DNA from: Lachnospiraceae bacterium
Lineage (GTDB): Bacteria > Bacillota > Clostridia > Lachnospirales > Lachnospiraceae
Direction: 5' to 3'
DNA: 64,000 nucleotides
Assembly: GCA_014804795.1 (NCBI GenBank)
Contig: JAAUZC010000036.1
Location: 1 to 64,000 of the forward strand
The notes beneath the pieces were generated by a model. The model was given only the letters and a program-made list of their open reading frames with translations. It ran no database searches and had not been told where the DNA came from. This document shows, piece by piece, positions 1-8,480 of this stretch; position 1 is the stretch's first letter; each line of letters starts with the position of its first letter. The position numbers and the translations under genes were made by a program.

Positions 1-39
1 ATCTTCAATATATTCCATCCAGTTCAGTAATTCTTCCAT
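1..39 (-). CDS. Start of an unknown gene leaving the window (partial)
   Basis: On the minus strand an ATG at 39-37 opens 13 codons that run without a stop to the window edge (MEELLNWMEYIED). An AAAGGA-like site lies about 11 bases upstream. An in-frame ATG also exists at 51, but it would sit on top of that site, so 39 is preferred. Too little is visible to name a family. It could be a chance reading frame. Confidence 0.35.
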   Translation of the reverse strand, partial: MEELLNWMEYIED

Positions 40-337
40 GATACAGACCATCCTTTTTTCTTTCAGTTTATCAGAAAAAGGGATGGTTCACAATTTATTT
101 ACTCATGCGTTTGTCGTGTCTTTTCAAAATTATTCCTTGACATATAAATTGAACTGTGATAGGTTATTAAAAAAGTTTTGGAGAACATGGAAATGCAGAA
201 TTTACATCATACAATGAACTATATGTACATGTATTACAGACGTACTTAGAAGTAATTGTGTTTCGATTGGATGCACAGTTACGCAGGTAGGTCTGATATG
301 TCTGTGCATATAAATCGGTAGGTGTAAGTTGTAATTA
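40..337. other. AT-rich non-coding stretch with one promoter-like site
   Basis: No convincing gene is seen. A plus-strand promoter-like pair is present: TTGACA at 137-142, 17 bases, then TAGGTT at 160-165. Downstream of it lies a 20-codon frame (187-249, MEMQNLHHTMNYMYMYYRRT) whose GGAG is only three bases from the ATG. I regard that frame as probably chance. The DNA is visibly more A+T-rich than the rest of the window, in keeping with an accessory region. Confidence 0.4.
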
Positions 338-346
338 TGATATAAT
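338..346 (+). promoter_or_regulatory. Extended -10 promoter element before the decayed acetyltransferase
   Basis: TG at 338-339 followed by one base and TATAAT at 341-346 forms an extended -10. No good -35 hexamer is seen at the usual distance. It points at the hairpin at 371-406 and the broken gene at 426-628, so that gene seems to keep its control region. Confidence 0.4.
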
Positions 347-370
347 GTTTGTAATAACCGATGATTTTAG

Positions 371-406
371 AAATGCACTGGACATATTATGTTTGGTGCA
401 TTTTTT
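371..406 (+). terminator. Hairpin with T-run in the leader of the decayed gene
   Basis: AAATGCAC at 371-378 pairs perfectly with GTGCATTT at 396-403. Inside the loop ACAT and ATGT can pair again, and six T residues occupy 401-406. The shape is that of an intrinsic terminator. As it lies between the -10 at 341 and a good ribosome site (GGAAAGGAG) at 411-419, it could be an attenuator or the end of an older transcript. Confidence 0.5.
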
Positions 407-425
407 GTTTGGAAAGGAGATAGTT

Positions 426-628
426 ATGAAATTAGAATATGAATAATTGTGATAAAATTAAGGAGTGGTCATGATGGAAGCAGAGGGGATACAAAAGTGG
501 CATTGGTAGCATTTGAGAAAAATGTATCGGGTAATATTTTGGGGGAAAAGATGGGTTTTACTGTAAGAGATGGTTTGATATACAGAAACAAAAGTATACA
601 TGAACTCAAAAGAATTGATGTAGTTTAA
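426..628 (+). pseudogene. Decayed GNAT acetyltransferase remnant
   Basis: A ribosome site (GGAAAGGAG) is followed by ATG at 426, but the frame stops after six codons (MKLEYE). Shifting frame gives NNCDKIKEWS from 442 and a further shift gives a tail from about 470 to the TAA at 626. That tail reads like the end of a GNAT enzyme: VALVAFEKNVSGN, GEKMGFTVRD, YRNKSIHELKRID. Two frameshifts and only about 65 codons mean the protein is broken and probably internally deleted. The promoter and ribosome site remain in place. The GNAT assignment rests on the tail motif alone. Confidence 0.5.
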
Positions 629-640
629 GATGGAGGATAT

Positions 641-1126
641 ATGAAAGTAGAATTATTAAGAGCAAATATTGGTGATGCAAAGGAATTACATGCCATGCAG
701 GTAAAAGCATTCAAAGAACTGTTAGAGAAATATCAGGATTTTAACACAAGTCCCGCAAATGAAAATGTGGAAAAAGTAGAAGCCCGTTTGAAGCAGGATT
801 TTACGTTTTACTATTTTATCTGTATCGGACAGCAAAAAGTCGGAGCTATTCGTATTGTTGACAAAAAGGAAACTGCAAAAAACAAGAGAATTTCTCCCAT
901 TTTTATATTGCCGGAATTTCAAGGTAAGGGCGCTGCACAGAAAGCAATCAGGCTATGTGAAGAGGTTCATGGAAGCGAAAATTGGGAACTGTCCACAATT
1001 TTGCAGGAATCGAAAAACTGTCATTTGTATGAGAAGATGGGATATCGACAGACAGGCAAAACAGAAGTCATAAATGAAAGACTTACGCTTGTATTTTATG
1101 AAAAAAGGGAGGAAGACAGAATATGA
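641..1126 (+). CDS. GNAT-family N-acetyltransferase
   Basis: A 161-residue protein of normal size for a single GNAT domain. GNAT enzymes move an acetyl group from acetyl-CoA to an amine; the substrate here is unknown. The acetyl-CoA binding strand and loop are visible as SPIFILPEFQGKGAAQKAI (about residues 85-103), matching the family's Q/RxxGxG/A signature, and CHLYEKMGYRQTG near residue 126 is the usual C-terminal motif. GGAGG-like sequence lies just before the ATG. Its stop overlaps the start of the next gene (ATGA), so the two are probably translated together. It directly follows a broken GNAT gene, which may be an older relative. Confidence 0.82.
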   Translation: MKVELLRANIGDAKELHAMQVKAFKELLEKYQDFNTSPANENVEKVEARLKQDFTFYYFICIGQQKVGAIRIVDKKETAKNKRISPIFILPEFQGKGAAQKAIRLCEEVHGSENWELSTILQESKNCHLYEKMGYRQTGKTEVINERLTLVFYEKREEDRI

Positions 1127-1968
1127 ATGTAATAATACTTGGCTCCGGCGGTTGTGTCAGCACACCAAGGGCATGTTGTAACTGTCGTGTATGTACAGAA
1201 GCGAGAGAAAAAGGATTCCCTTATGCCAGAACGGGATGCAGTCTGTTTATTGAAGATGCGAATATACTGATTGATACACCGGAAGATATCAATGCTTCAT
1301 TGAATAATTCCGGCATACAGAAAGTGGAGCATATTTTATACAGTCATTGTGATCCTGATCATACAATGGGAATGCGTGTGATTGAACAGTTGAAAATGGA
1401 TTGGCTTGCCGTTTCGATAGGGAAGAAACTGGATAATCCGATAGAAATTATTTCTTTACCGCCCATTCTCGAAGATGTAAAAAAGCAGGGCACAAAGTAT
1501 GGCTCAGCCATTGGATATTATGAAGCCAAAGGTCTTGTTTACACAAAAGAAATTCGTGCTTTTCAAAAAGATAATATTTTGGTTGAGTTGATTCCGGTAG
1601 ATGAACACGAACATGTGGCGATATTTGTGATTTCTTCTAACGGTAAAAAAATAATTTATGCTCCGTGCGATGTAAAGCCGTTTCCAAAATCAGAGAAATT
1701 TCAGAATGCTGATGTCTTGATTATTGGCAATACCATTGTTGGGGATATATTAAAAGACGGCTTTGTGTTGAAGGAAGATAATCCGCTGAGAAAAGAGCTG
1801 TTTACTTTAGATGAAATTGATACCATACGGAAACAGTATGGTATCAAAGAAGTTATTATTACACATCTGGAGGAGGACTGGGGAAAATCATATGACGATT
1901 ATAGGGAATTGGAGAAAAAATTGAACTTCATTCAATTTGCGTATGACGGATTGAAAATACAGTTATAA
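1123..1968 (+). CDS. PhnP-like metallo-beta-lactamase-fold hydrolase
   Basis: 281 residues with the fold's opening strand (MNVIILGSGG) and a Cys cluster (C18, C19, C21, C24) like the structural zinc knuckle of PhnP-type phosphodiesterases, which act on cyclic phosphate esters. The metal motif reads H75-C-D77-P-D79-H80, so the second His of the usual HxHxDH is Asp. Later metal ligands are plausible at DEHEH (about residue 165), APCDVKP and ITHLEED. The start codon overlaps the stop of the acetyltransferase gene. The fold is clear; the substrate is not, and the changed motif means even metal content is uncertain. Confidence 0.72.
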   Translation: MNVIILGSGGCVSTPRACCNCRVCTEAREKGFPYARTGCSLFIEDANILIDTPEDINASLNNSGIQKVEHILYSHCDPDHTMGMRVIEQLKMDWLAVSIGKKLDNPIEIISLPPILEDVKKQGTKYGSAIGYYEAKGLVYTKEIRAFQKDNILVELIPVDEHEHVAIFVISSNGKKIIYAPCDVKPFPKSEKFQNADVLIIGNTIVGDILKDGFVLKEDNPLRKELFTLDEIDTIRKQYGIKEVIITHLEEDWGKSYDDYRELEKKLNFIQFAYDGLKIQL

Positions 1969-2290
1969 GTGAGGTTAGGGCTAGCCTTTGCCAGCCCTTG
2001 CAGTCATTACCACAGTTCAAGAATGCTGTTGTGGTACATATTGTATTCTGTATATATGAATCTCATATCTTATCTGACCTTTCTTTGTTAATTAAATTTT
2101 TGGAGAAATTAAGAAAGCATTTCAATCAGTTCTTTCTGCCCAATTTATTCTGTGTTATAATTCTTGACAAGGAAAACTTGTTCAACAAGTTTTTCTTGTT
2201 TGTTACAGGTTTTTCTTTCCCTTATTTTTGCCCTTATAAGGATTCAGTAACAAAAACAATCCGTTGGATTGTTTGGGAAAAGGATATAAC
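1969..2290. other. Hairpin-rich non-coding DNA
   Basis: No credible gene. Four inverted repeats crowd this stretch: GGGCT/AGCCC (1978-1982 with 1993-1997), TACCACA/TGTGGTA (2008-2014 with 2030-2036), the 14-bp arms at 2167-2199, and AAACAATCC/GGATTGTTT around a three-base loop (2254-2274). The first could end transcription of the hydrolase gene, but it has no T-run. A 98-codon plus-strand frame starting at 1998 has odd composition and no ribosome site, and I treat it as chance. Confidence 0.5.
2167..2199 (+). repeat. Strong 14-bp inverted repeat
   Basis: Left arm 2167-2180 and right arm 2186-2199 pair over 14 positions with one G-U, around the five-base loop TTCAA; the core AAAACTTG/CAAGTTTT is perfect. 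It could be an operator, a terminator (T-rich right arm) or a relic of a mobile element end. No matching second copy was noticed elsewhere in the window. Confidence 0.6.
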
Positions 2291-2654
2291 ATAAAGGTAA
2301 GCATAAGGGCAGACTCGCAAACGCGTGATATTGATTTGGGATGCAGTACACTTTTGGCAGACAGATTGGAAAAACAAGGATATTGCATTAATAAAAAACG
2401 AGAAAACCGGCCGGCCTTATCAAACTCTACCGTTGGTTGATATCTCCCCATTCAACCAGCGGCGTGTAGATTCTATCTTTAAAAACATTTAGACTGACAG
2501 CGAAAGGAAGCAACTGAATGGATCAAGCGAAAATCGGGAGATTTATCGCTATGAGTTAGAGTTTGGCGGACAGAATCCCTCTGCCACAGTTGCATTTTGG
2601 GAAAAAGGTACTTATAATAAAAGGAAAAGAAAAGAAGGGAATGAGACGACATAT
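2291..2654 (+). pseudogene. Decayed reading frame of unknown family
   Basis: From 2291 one frame reads VSIRADSQTRDIDLG, LADRLEKQGYCINKKRE and RPALSNSTVG before TGA at 2438. The next frame continues at 2439 with DISPFNQRRVDSIFKNI, meets TAG at 2490, and then stays open (ERKQLNGSSENREIYRYELE, FGGQNPSATVAFWEKG) to the next gene. The composition is protein-like across the breaks, so I read it as one gene of about 120 codons broken by a frameshift and a stop. No start codon with a ribosome site is seen. I do not recognise the family; the style suggests an accessory or mobile-element gene, which is inference. Confidence 0.4.
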
Positions 2655-5609
2655 ATGTTTGAAAAGGTCAAAAAGCATCAGCGTGCGTTGCTGGTTGCTT
2701 TAATTGCCGTTTGCATGGGAGCTGCTCTGGCCGGTGGAGTTCAGTATTTTAAGAAATTGCAGAACAATCTCTTAAGCAGCGCGATCCAGGATGTGATGAA
2801 TGTGACTTTGCAGCAAAAGCAGTCTTTCGACGATTTTATTTCCATGGAACGGGAGCGCCTGCACGACTGTGCGGAGTATTTTTCCCAAAACGGGCATGAC
2901 GAGGATCTTCAGGACTTGTTGGCTGTCTTTGCGGGAGCGGATGCAAACTTTGCGGTGATATGTCTGGAGGATAGCTGGATCTACAGCGGCAAGTACGGCA
3001 AGGTCATGCACTCGGAGCCGGAGGAGATGGACGAATACAACGGCCTGTCCGGCAGCGGTATTCGCGACAACTACGTCGGGCTCACATCCGGTGTTCCAAA
3101 ATTTGCCTTTTACGAATCCTTTACTTTTCGGAATGGGCATCCCGGGCTGGTTCAAAAGAGCTATGACCGGAGCAAGGTGCTGGAGACGTTCTCCCTCTCC
3201 CTTTACAACGGGCAGGGATACGGGTACATTCTGGATTCAAATGGAGATATTTTGATGCGGTCTGTCGAGAACACCAGCGGCCGCACATATGATAATGTGT
3301 TTACTGCGCTGACAGATACTCATAGCTCCCAGGAGGAGATCAACACCTTCATGGAGGCGCTTAAGGGGCATGAGACGGGAGGCATCATTTTTGACGGGGA
3401 CAATGGTCGCTTCGTCTATACATACACCCCGTTAGAAAGTGTGGAGGGATGGTATCTGCTCTCGATCGTACCGGAAAAAGTGATGCGGGAAGAGTCGGAC
3501 CAGATGCTGCAGGACACCCAAACGACACTGGCGTTTATGGCCGCAATTTTGATTTTCTGTCTGGTGTTCTTTCTGCTGATCTGGCGGACACAAAAAGATA
3601 TTGATGCCAAGGACAAGGAGATCAAATACCAGGCCGGGCTGTTTGAAGTTTTTGCCTCTTATCTTGCCGGTAATCAGGACGATGTGTACCTCATACTGGA
3701 TCACAAGACGGAGAAGCTGGAATACATCAGTCCCAACGTGGAGCAGGTACTGGGCGTAAGCGGAGAAAAGCTGTTTGACTATATCCGCTCTTCTGACATG
3801 GAAATCGATGCTGAAGCAACCCGGGTTTATTACGAGAAGCTAAACGCCATGAGCCCCGGCGAGTCGGTTGCGCCCCGGAATACGGAACGGATGGATCCCA
3901 GGACCGGAGAGAGAAAATATTTTGTGGAACGGGCCTACTGTACCGACATCCAGGGTCAGATCAAACGGGTTTGCTGCATCTCGGACCGCACAAAGGAGCA
4001 GAAAGCGCAGGACTCCCTGTCGGAAGCTTTGGGGATGGCTCAGGCCGCCAATGATGCCAAGACCGCCTTCCTCGGCAATGTCAGCCATGATATCCGCACG
4101 CCTATGAATGCCATCATCGGCTTTTTGTCTCTGATGCGGGATGAGGCGGAGAATCCCGACACTGTGCGGGAGTACACCCAGCGTATCGATGCCGCCAGCC
4201 AGCACCTGCTGGGGCTCATCAACGATGTGCTGGATATGAATAAGATCGAAAGCGGGGGAGCCACGCTGAACATCTCTGAAATAGATGTAGCGGAGGTCAT
4301 TGAGGAAATCAACACGATCATCCGGCCTCAGGCCAGAGCGAAGAACCAGACTTTTGATATCTTCGTCCCCCATATGAACTATGAATACCTGTTGGGGGAC
4401 AAACTGCGAATCAACCAGATTCTCATCAATTTGCTCTCCAATGCCGTAAAGTACACGCCAAAGGATGGTGCGCTCCAGCTGCGGGTGGAGGAGCTGCCCC
4501 AGGTGGTGGACAATTACAGCCGCGTCCGCTTTACCGTCAGCGACAACGGCATGGGAATGAGTGAGGATTATTTAAAGGTCATCTTTGAACCCTTCACCCG
4601 GGAAGAAACCAAGGCTGCTCATCAGATTCAGGGCACTGGTCTTGGCATGGCCATCACCAAGAGCCTGGTGGATTTGATGGGAGGCACCATCCGTGTGGAA
4701 AGTGTTCCGGGAGAAGGCAGTACTTTTACTGTGGAATTAGAGCTGCGCATTCAGGAGCGGGAGGACGATCCCCGGTTCTGGACGGACCACAAGGTGACGC
4801 GCATGATCGTGGCGGATGACGACGAGGATGTCTGCCGCAACATTGTCAGAACCATGTCCGCAGTAGACGTAGATTGTGCTTACGCTACTGACGGCGAGTT
4901 GGCTCTTAGGATGATGCGGGAGAGTTGGGACGCTGGTCGGCTCTATGATCTGGTTCTTCTGGACTGGCAGATGCCGGGCTTAAGCGGCCTGGAAACAGCC
5001 AGATTGATTCGGAAGGAGTATTCCGACAAGATTCCTATCCTGCTGCTGACGGCTTACGACTGGAGCGAGATTGAGCAGGAGGCCATGGAGATCGGTGTAA
5101 ATCACTTCATGCCAAAGCCTTTCTTTATGGGCGCTTTTAAGGACGCTATCCGCCGCATTCTGGACCACCAAAAGAAGGAAGAAGGCAGCGGATCCGACGT
5201 GGTACGGGGCAAGCATATTCTGGTCGTGGATGACATCAAAGTCAATCGGTTCGTTCTGGTGAAAATTCTAAACGGGTTGGGAGCGGTCTGTGATACAGCC
5301 GGAAATGGCCGGGAGGCTGTGGAGAAATTTCAGGTTTCCCAGCCGGGGGACTACGATTTGATCCTGATGGATGTCCAGATGCCGGTGATGGACGGCTACA
5401 GCGCTACCCGTGCCATACGAGCCGGGGAACACCCGGAAGCAAAGACCGTGCCGATCATCGCCATGACGGCCAATGCCTTTGTGGATGACGTGCGGGATGC
5501 GATCGAGTCCGGTATGGATGCCCATATCGCCAAGCCGGTTCAGATTGATAATCTCAAAGCCACCATTCGGCAGGTGTTAGATAGCCGGGACGAGCGGAGC
5601 GAGGAATGA
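2655..5609 (+). CDS. Membrane hybrid histidine kinase with two receiver domains
   Basis: 984 residues. A first membrane segment (about 11-31) and a second (about 291-309) enclose an extracellular sensor region of Cache type. A PAS-like domain follows (about 340-440), then HisKA with the phosphorylated His478 in NVSHDIRTPMNAIIGF, then the ATPase with NQILINLLSNAVKYT and GTGLGMAI. Two receivers end the protein: the first with Asp770 (LLDWQMPG), the second with Asp906 (LMDVQMPVMDG). No Hpt or output domain is present, so a separate phosphotransfer partner is expected. Base composition is clearly higher in G+C than the flanks (4141-4200 is 38/60 G+C; 1501-1560 is 24/60), suggesting transfer. It lies alone beside decayed DNA. 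Confidence 0.9.
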   Translation: MFEKVKKHQRALLVALIAVCMGAALAGGVQYFKKLQNNLLSSAIQDVMNVTLQQKQSFDDFISMERERLHDCAEYFSQNGHDEDLQDLLAVFAGADANFAVICLEDSWIYSGKYGKVMHSEPEEMDEYNGLSGSGIRDNYVGLTSGVPKFAFYESFTFRNGHPGLVQKSYDRSKVLETFSLSLYNGQGYGYILDSNGDILMRSVENTSGRTYDNVFTALTDTHSSQEEINTFMEALKGHETGGIIFDGDNGRFVYTYTPLESVEGWYLLSIVPEKVMREESDQMLQDTQTTLAFMAAILIFCLVFFLLIWRTQKDIDAKDKEIKYQAGLFEVFASYLAGNQDDVYLILDHKTEKLEYISPNVEQVLGVSGEKLFDYIRSSDMEIDAEATRVYYEKLNAMSPGESVAPRNTERMDPRTGERKYFVERAYCTDIQGQIKRVCCISDRTKEQKAQDSLSEALGMAQAANDAKTAFLGNVSHDIRTPMNAIIGFLSLMRDEAENPDTVREYTQRIDAASQHLLGLINDVLDMNKIESGGATLNISEIDVAEVIEEINTIIRPQARAKNQTFDIFVPHMNYEYLLGDKLRINQILINLLSNAVKYTPKDGALQLRVEELPQVVDNYSRVRFTVSDNGMGMSEDYLKVIFEPFTREETKAAHQIQGTGLGMAITKSLVDLMGGTIRVESVPGEGSTFTVELELRIQEREDDPRFWTDHKVTRMIVADDDEDVCRNIVRTMSAVDVDCAYATDGELALRMMRESWDAGRLYDLVLLDWQMPGLSGLETARLIRKEYSDKIPILLLTAYDWSEIEQEAMEIGVNHFMPKPFFMGAFKDAIRRILDHQKKEEGSGSDVVRGKHILVVDDIKVNRFVLVKILNGLGAVCDTAGNGREAVEKFQVSQPGDYDLILMDVQMPVMDGYSATRAIRAGEHPEAKTVPIIAMTANAFVDDVRDAIESGMDAHIAKPVQIDNLKATIRQVLDSRDERSEE

Positions 5610-5678
5610 AAGAGAAGGCTTTCGTCATCTTTTTGAGAATATAAAAGATATACTTTAGGATTGTATGGGAGAGCAACT

Positions 5679-6560
5679 ATGAAAAAACTTCTTCTGATTT
5701 ACAACCCGGTATCGGGAATGACAAAGACGAGACTCAGTTTACAAAAGGCAGTAGAATTTTATGACAGTCAGGATTATCTTGTGACTGTCTGCTTTGTGAA
5801 CCGTCTGGAAGACTATAAAGACAGTATAGATTTTAAATCTTATGATCTGATCGTGTGCAGCGGCGGCGACGGAACGTTAAATATAACCGTGTCTTTCCTG
5901 ATAAAGAAAAATCTGCCTGCGCAGATTGCCTATATTCCGTCCGGTTCCACAAATGATTTTGCCTACAGCCTCGGGCTTTCCGGGGATGAAGATGCACGTC
6001 TGCAAAATACAGTGGAGGGCATGCCGAAAAAAATCGATGTGGGGCGCTTTAATGCCTCGCGGTATTTTCTGTACGTGGCGGCCTTTGGAATTTTTACGAA
6101 AGTATCCTATACAACACCCCAGAAAATAAAAAATATGTTGGGACATGCGGCATATATTCTGGAGGGCATCAAAAGTATTGCTGAACTGAAAAGCTATCAC
6201 ATAACGGCCGAGTTAGACGAAGAAACGGTAGAAGGAGATTTTATTCTTGGGATGGTCACTAATTCGCTGTCCATCGGAGGATTCAAAAATATTCTGCCTT
6301 CGGATACTTCGCTGGATGACGGCTTATTTGAGGTCGTTCTTGTGAGAACGCCGAAGACGTTAGCCGTATTGAATGAGATGGCGGTTTCTCTGTGGGGCGG
6401 AACGCCGGAAGATGATCAATATATTTTCTATAGAAAGACCTCCAAAATCATCCTGCGCGCAGAAGAAAAAATATCCTGGACGTTGGATGGTGAATTTGGA
6501 GGCGAAGAAGATGTTGTACGGATAGAGAACAGGAAAAAGCTGCTCTCTATCATCTGTTAA
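5679..6560 (+). CDS. Diacylglycerol kinase-family lipid kinase
   Basis: 293 residues from ATG 5679, chosen because GGGAGA lies six bases before it; an upstream in-frame TTG at 5661 has no ribosome site. The protein carries the family marks LLIYNPVSG at the N-terminus, CSGGDGTLN (the nucleotide-binding loop) and PSGSTNDFAYSLGL, followed by a beta-sandwich domain with SLSIGGFKNI. DagK/YegS-type enzymes phosphorylate diacylglycerol or related lipids at the inner membrane face, recycling lipid after cell-wall polymer synthesis. The substrate cannot be told from sequence. It converges on the L,D-transpeptidase gene with 17 bases between stops. Confidence 0.88.
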   Translation: MKKLLLIYNPVSGMTKTRLSLQKAVEFYDSQDYLVTVCFVNRLEDYKDSIDFKSYDLIVCSGGDGTLNITVSFLIKKNLPAQIAYIPSGSTNDFAYSLGLSGDEDARLQNTVEGMPKKIDVGRFNASRYFLYVAAFGIFTKVSYTTPQKIKNMLGHAAYILEGIKSIAELKSYHITAELDEETVEGDFILGMVTNSLSIGGFKNILPSDTSLDDGLFEVVLVRTPKTLAVLNEMAVSLWGGTPEDDQYIFYRKTSKIILRAEEKISWTLDGEFGGEEDVVRIENRKKLLSIIC

Positions 6561-6577
6561 ACATAAAATGTCTGTTA

Positions 6578-8260
6578 TTACTGTTCTGCGGGTGGTATCT
6601 GGGAATCTTCCGGCACGACAGTGTTTTCCTCCGGAACCGGCGGTTCCTCCACAGGGTTTTGGCCCTCTTCTGCAGGGGGAGGCAATTCCGCAGGAGCCGT
6701 TTCTGCATCCGGTTCTTCAGGTTGAGCAGGCTGTTCCTCCACGCCCGGTTCTTCGGATTCGGCGGGGTTATTTTCCGCGGCAATCTGTTCTTCGGAAAGG
6801 GAGTTTGGATTCTGCTGTGTTCCGCCCAGATGGTAGCATAATACGGGAATGCCTTTTTCAATGTTCTCAAAAATTACTTTTGCAACGGAAGGCGGAAGGT
6901 TAATACAGCCGTGAGAACCGTTTGTCTGGTAAATGGCGCCGCCGAAAGAAGAGCGCCAGGAACTGTCATGCATACCGATATTTCCGTTGAAAGGCATCCA
7001 GTAGGAAACAGGGGTTCTGTAATCCTGCCCTTTCAGTGTCGCATTGCGTTCTGTATAAGTAATGGCATAAGCGCCGGCCGGTGTCGCATTTCCCTTAGAG
7101 GGATTTCCCGAAACAAAGTCGGATTCAATCAGCAGTTCTCCGTCTTTATAGTAGAATAAATGCTGTGCGGTGAGATTGATCTCCACATAGGTATTGCCGT
7201 AATCGGCGCCGTCATGGCTTGCTGCGCTTAACAGGTAAGCCGGTTCTTTCGTGACAGTTTTTCCGTCACGAATTACGGAAAGCAGGTTTTCTGTCTCTGT
7301 TTTCTGATCGATCTGCCAGCCGTAAAAGCCGTTTTTGATCGTAACCGTTTCACCGTAAGAAGTCTCCAGTGTTTTGGGAGAATAAGCTGTATTATATTTC
7401 TTTGCAAGATCTTTTACAAACTGTGCCGCCGCTTCCTCGTCAATTTCTATTTTCCCGTTTTTATCAAAAGAAATCCATTGGGTGATCGTAGCGCCGTCCA
7501 GAACCTCTGTCTGAGAATCAAACTGATAAGTGACAGACATGTCATAATAAGTCTGGCGACGGGTAAATTCTTCCTGTAACGAAGCATCATCATCAGAAAT
7601 TTCGGGAAGCCTGTAAAGTCCGTTATCTCTTAAAGAAAGAGAGCTTTCCAGGGTGTTCACCGCATTTGATACCGCCGCATAAAACTCCTCTGTCAAAATG
7701 GTATTTCCCCAAACGGCCGGAACGATCTCATAACCGGTGTTTTCATCATAACTGATATAAGCGTTTTCAGGGGATATCCATTTCTTTTTATCCATACAGG
7801 ATAATGCATCTACAGCAGCGCGAAGGTTTTCTTCGTCATAGTCGATATCCAGAGTATATTCCTTTTCAAGGAATCCCTGAAATCCCCAGGTAAGTATATC
7901 CTGGCCGCTCAATATGGTCTGAAGCATATTGTCATCTCTTGCATAAAGCCCGATATCACTGCCGGTTATCTGTTCTGTATTTCCGTCATCCTCCGATAAA
8001 GCCAGTGTGTATAAAGCAATATCGGCATTCAATACTTCCTGCGCCTGAGAGGGGGTCAACCCCGAAACATCAATGCCGTTGATAATGGTGGCGGGAAAGA
8101 AAACATTTCTATAGTATAAGCCGATTAAAACATATATAATAATGACTGCAGCAAAAGTACCGCCCAATCCAATATATAATTTTTTGAGTCTGGACTTAGG
8201 AGCAGAGTTTTTACTGCTGCCTTTATCTTGTTTTTCTGTTGCTTCTTTTGCTTCCTGCAT
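6578..8260 (-). CDS. L,D-transpeptidase (YkuD) with peptidoglycan-binding repeats
   Basis: 560 residues from ATG 8260; AAAGG lies 11 bases upstream, and a longer frame to 8326 lacks a ribosome site. A short cytoplasmic head is followed by one membrane segment (about 29-48). The extracellular part contains PG_binding_4-type repeats beginning with IINGIDVSGLTPSQAQ. The YkuD domain has GMHDSSW and SHGCINLPPS with the catalytic Cys452. The tail of roughly 70 residues is rich in Pro and Glu. The enzyme makes 3-3 peptide crosslinks, or attaches proteins, in peptidoglycan outside the membrane. The VanW protein at 49675-51213 shares the same DVSGMT-type repeat. Confidence 0.9.
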   Translation of the reverse strand: MQEAKEATEKQDKGSSKNSAPKSRLKKLYIGLGGTFAAVIIIYVLIGLYYRNVFFPATIINGIDVSGLTPSQAQEVLNADIALYTLALSEDDGNTEQITGSDIGLYARDDNMLQTILSGQDILTWGFQGFLEKEYTLDIDYDEENLRAAVDALSCMDKKKWISPENAYISYDENTGYEIVPAVWGNTILTEEFYAAVSNAVNTLESSLSLRDNGLYRLPEISDDDASLQEEFTRRQTYYDMSVTYQFDSQTEVLDGATITQWISFDKNGKIEIDEEAAAQFVKDLAKKYNTAYSPKTLETSYGETVTIKNGFYGWQIDQKTETENLLSVIRDGKTVTKEPAYLLSAASHDGADYGNTYVEINLTAQHLFYYKDGELLIESDFVSGNPSKGNATPAGAYAITYTERNATLKGQDYRTPVSYWMPFNGNIGMHDSSWRSSFGGAIYQTNGSHGCINLPPSVAKVIFENIEKGIPVLCYHLGGTQQNPNSLSEEQIAAENNPAESEEPGVEEQPAQPEEPDAETAPAELPPPAEEGQNPVEEPPVPEENTVVPEDSQIPPAEQ

Positions 8261-8314
8261 ATGTAAAACTGCCTTTCTGCTATAAAATATATCTATGATT
8301 TTTTTGTATATTTT

Positions 8315-8343
8315 ATTATAATGCAATATAGGGAAAAAAGCAA
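8315..8343 (-). promoter_or_regulatory. Promoter of the L,D-transpeptidase gene
   Basis: Reading the minus strand, TTGCTT (8343-8338), 17 bases, then TATAAT (8320-8315). It lies about 55 bases before the ATG at 8260, in the divergent gap shared with tcdA. Confidence 0.5.
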
Positions 8344-8480
8344 AGAGAAGGTATTGGTAAATCCGCTGAAAATATCGGGAAAATACCCATGGGATTTTAC
8401 AGATTCCGCAGAGTTATATGAAAGAAAAACGAATAGAAGAAACAGCGGATAACAGTATTTTATAAGAAGGAGACATATAG

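Noticed and set aside
187-249. 20-codon frame MEMQNLHHTMNYMYMYYRRT
   Set aside because: Downstream of a promoter-like site, but the GGAG is only three bases from the ATG and the peptide has no recognisable features.
1998-2294. 98-codon plus-strand frame after the PhnP-like gene
   Set aside because: No ribosome site, Phe/Ile-rich composition from AT-rich DNA, and three of the strong inverted repeats lie within it.
2655-5609. Reading the two-receiver kinase and its flanks as an integrative element
   Set aside because: No integrase, relaxase, transposase or direct-repeat ends were found; composition alone is not enough.
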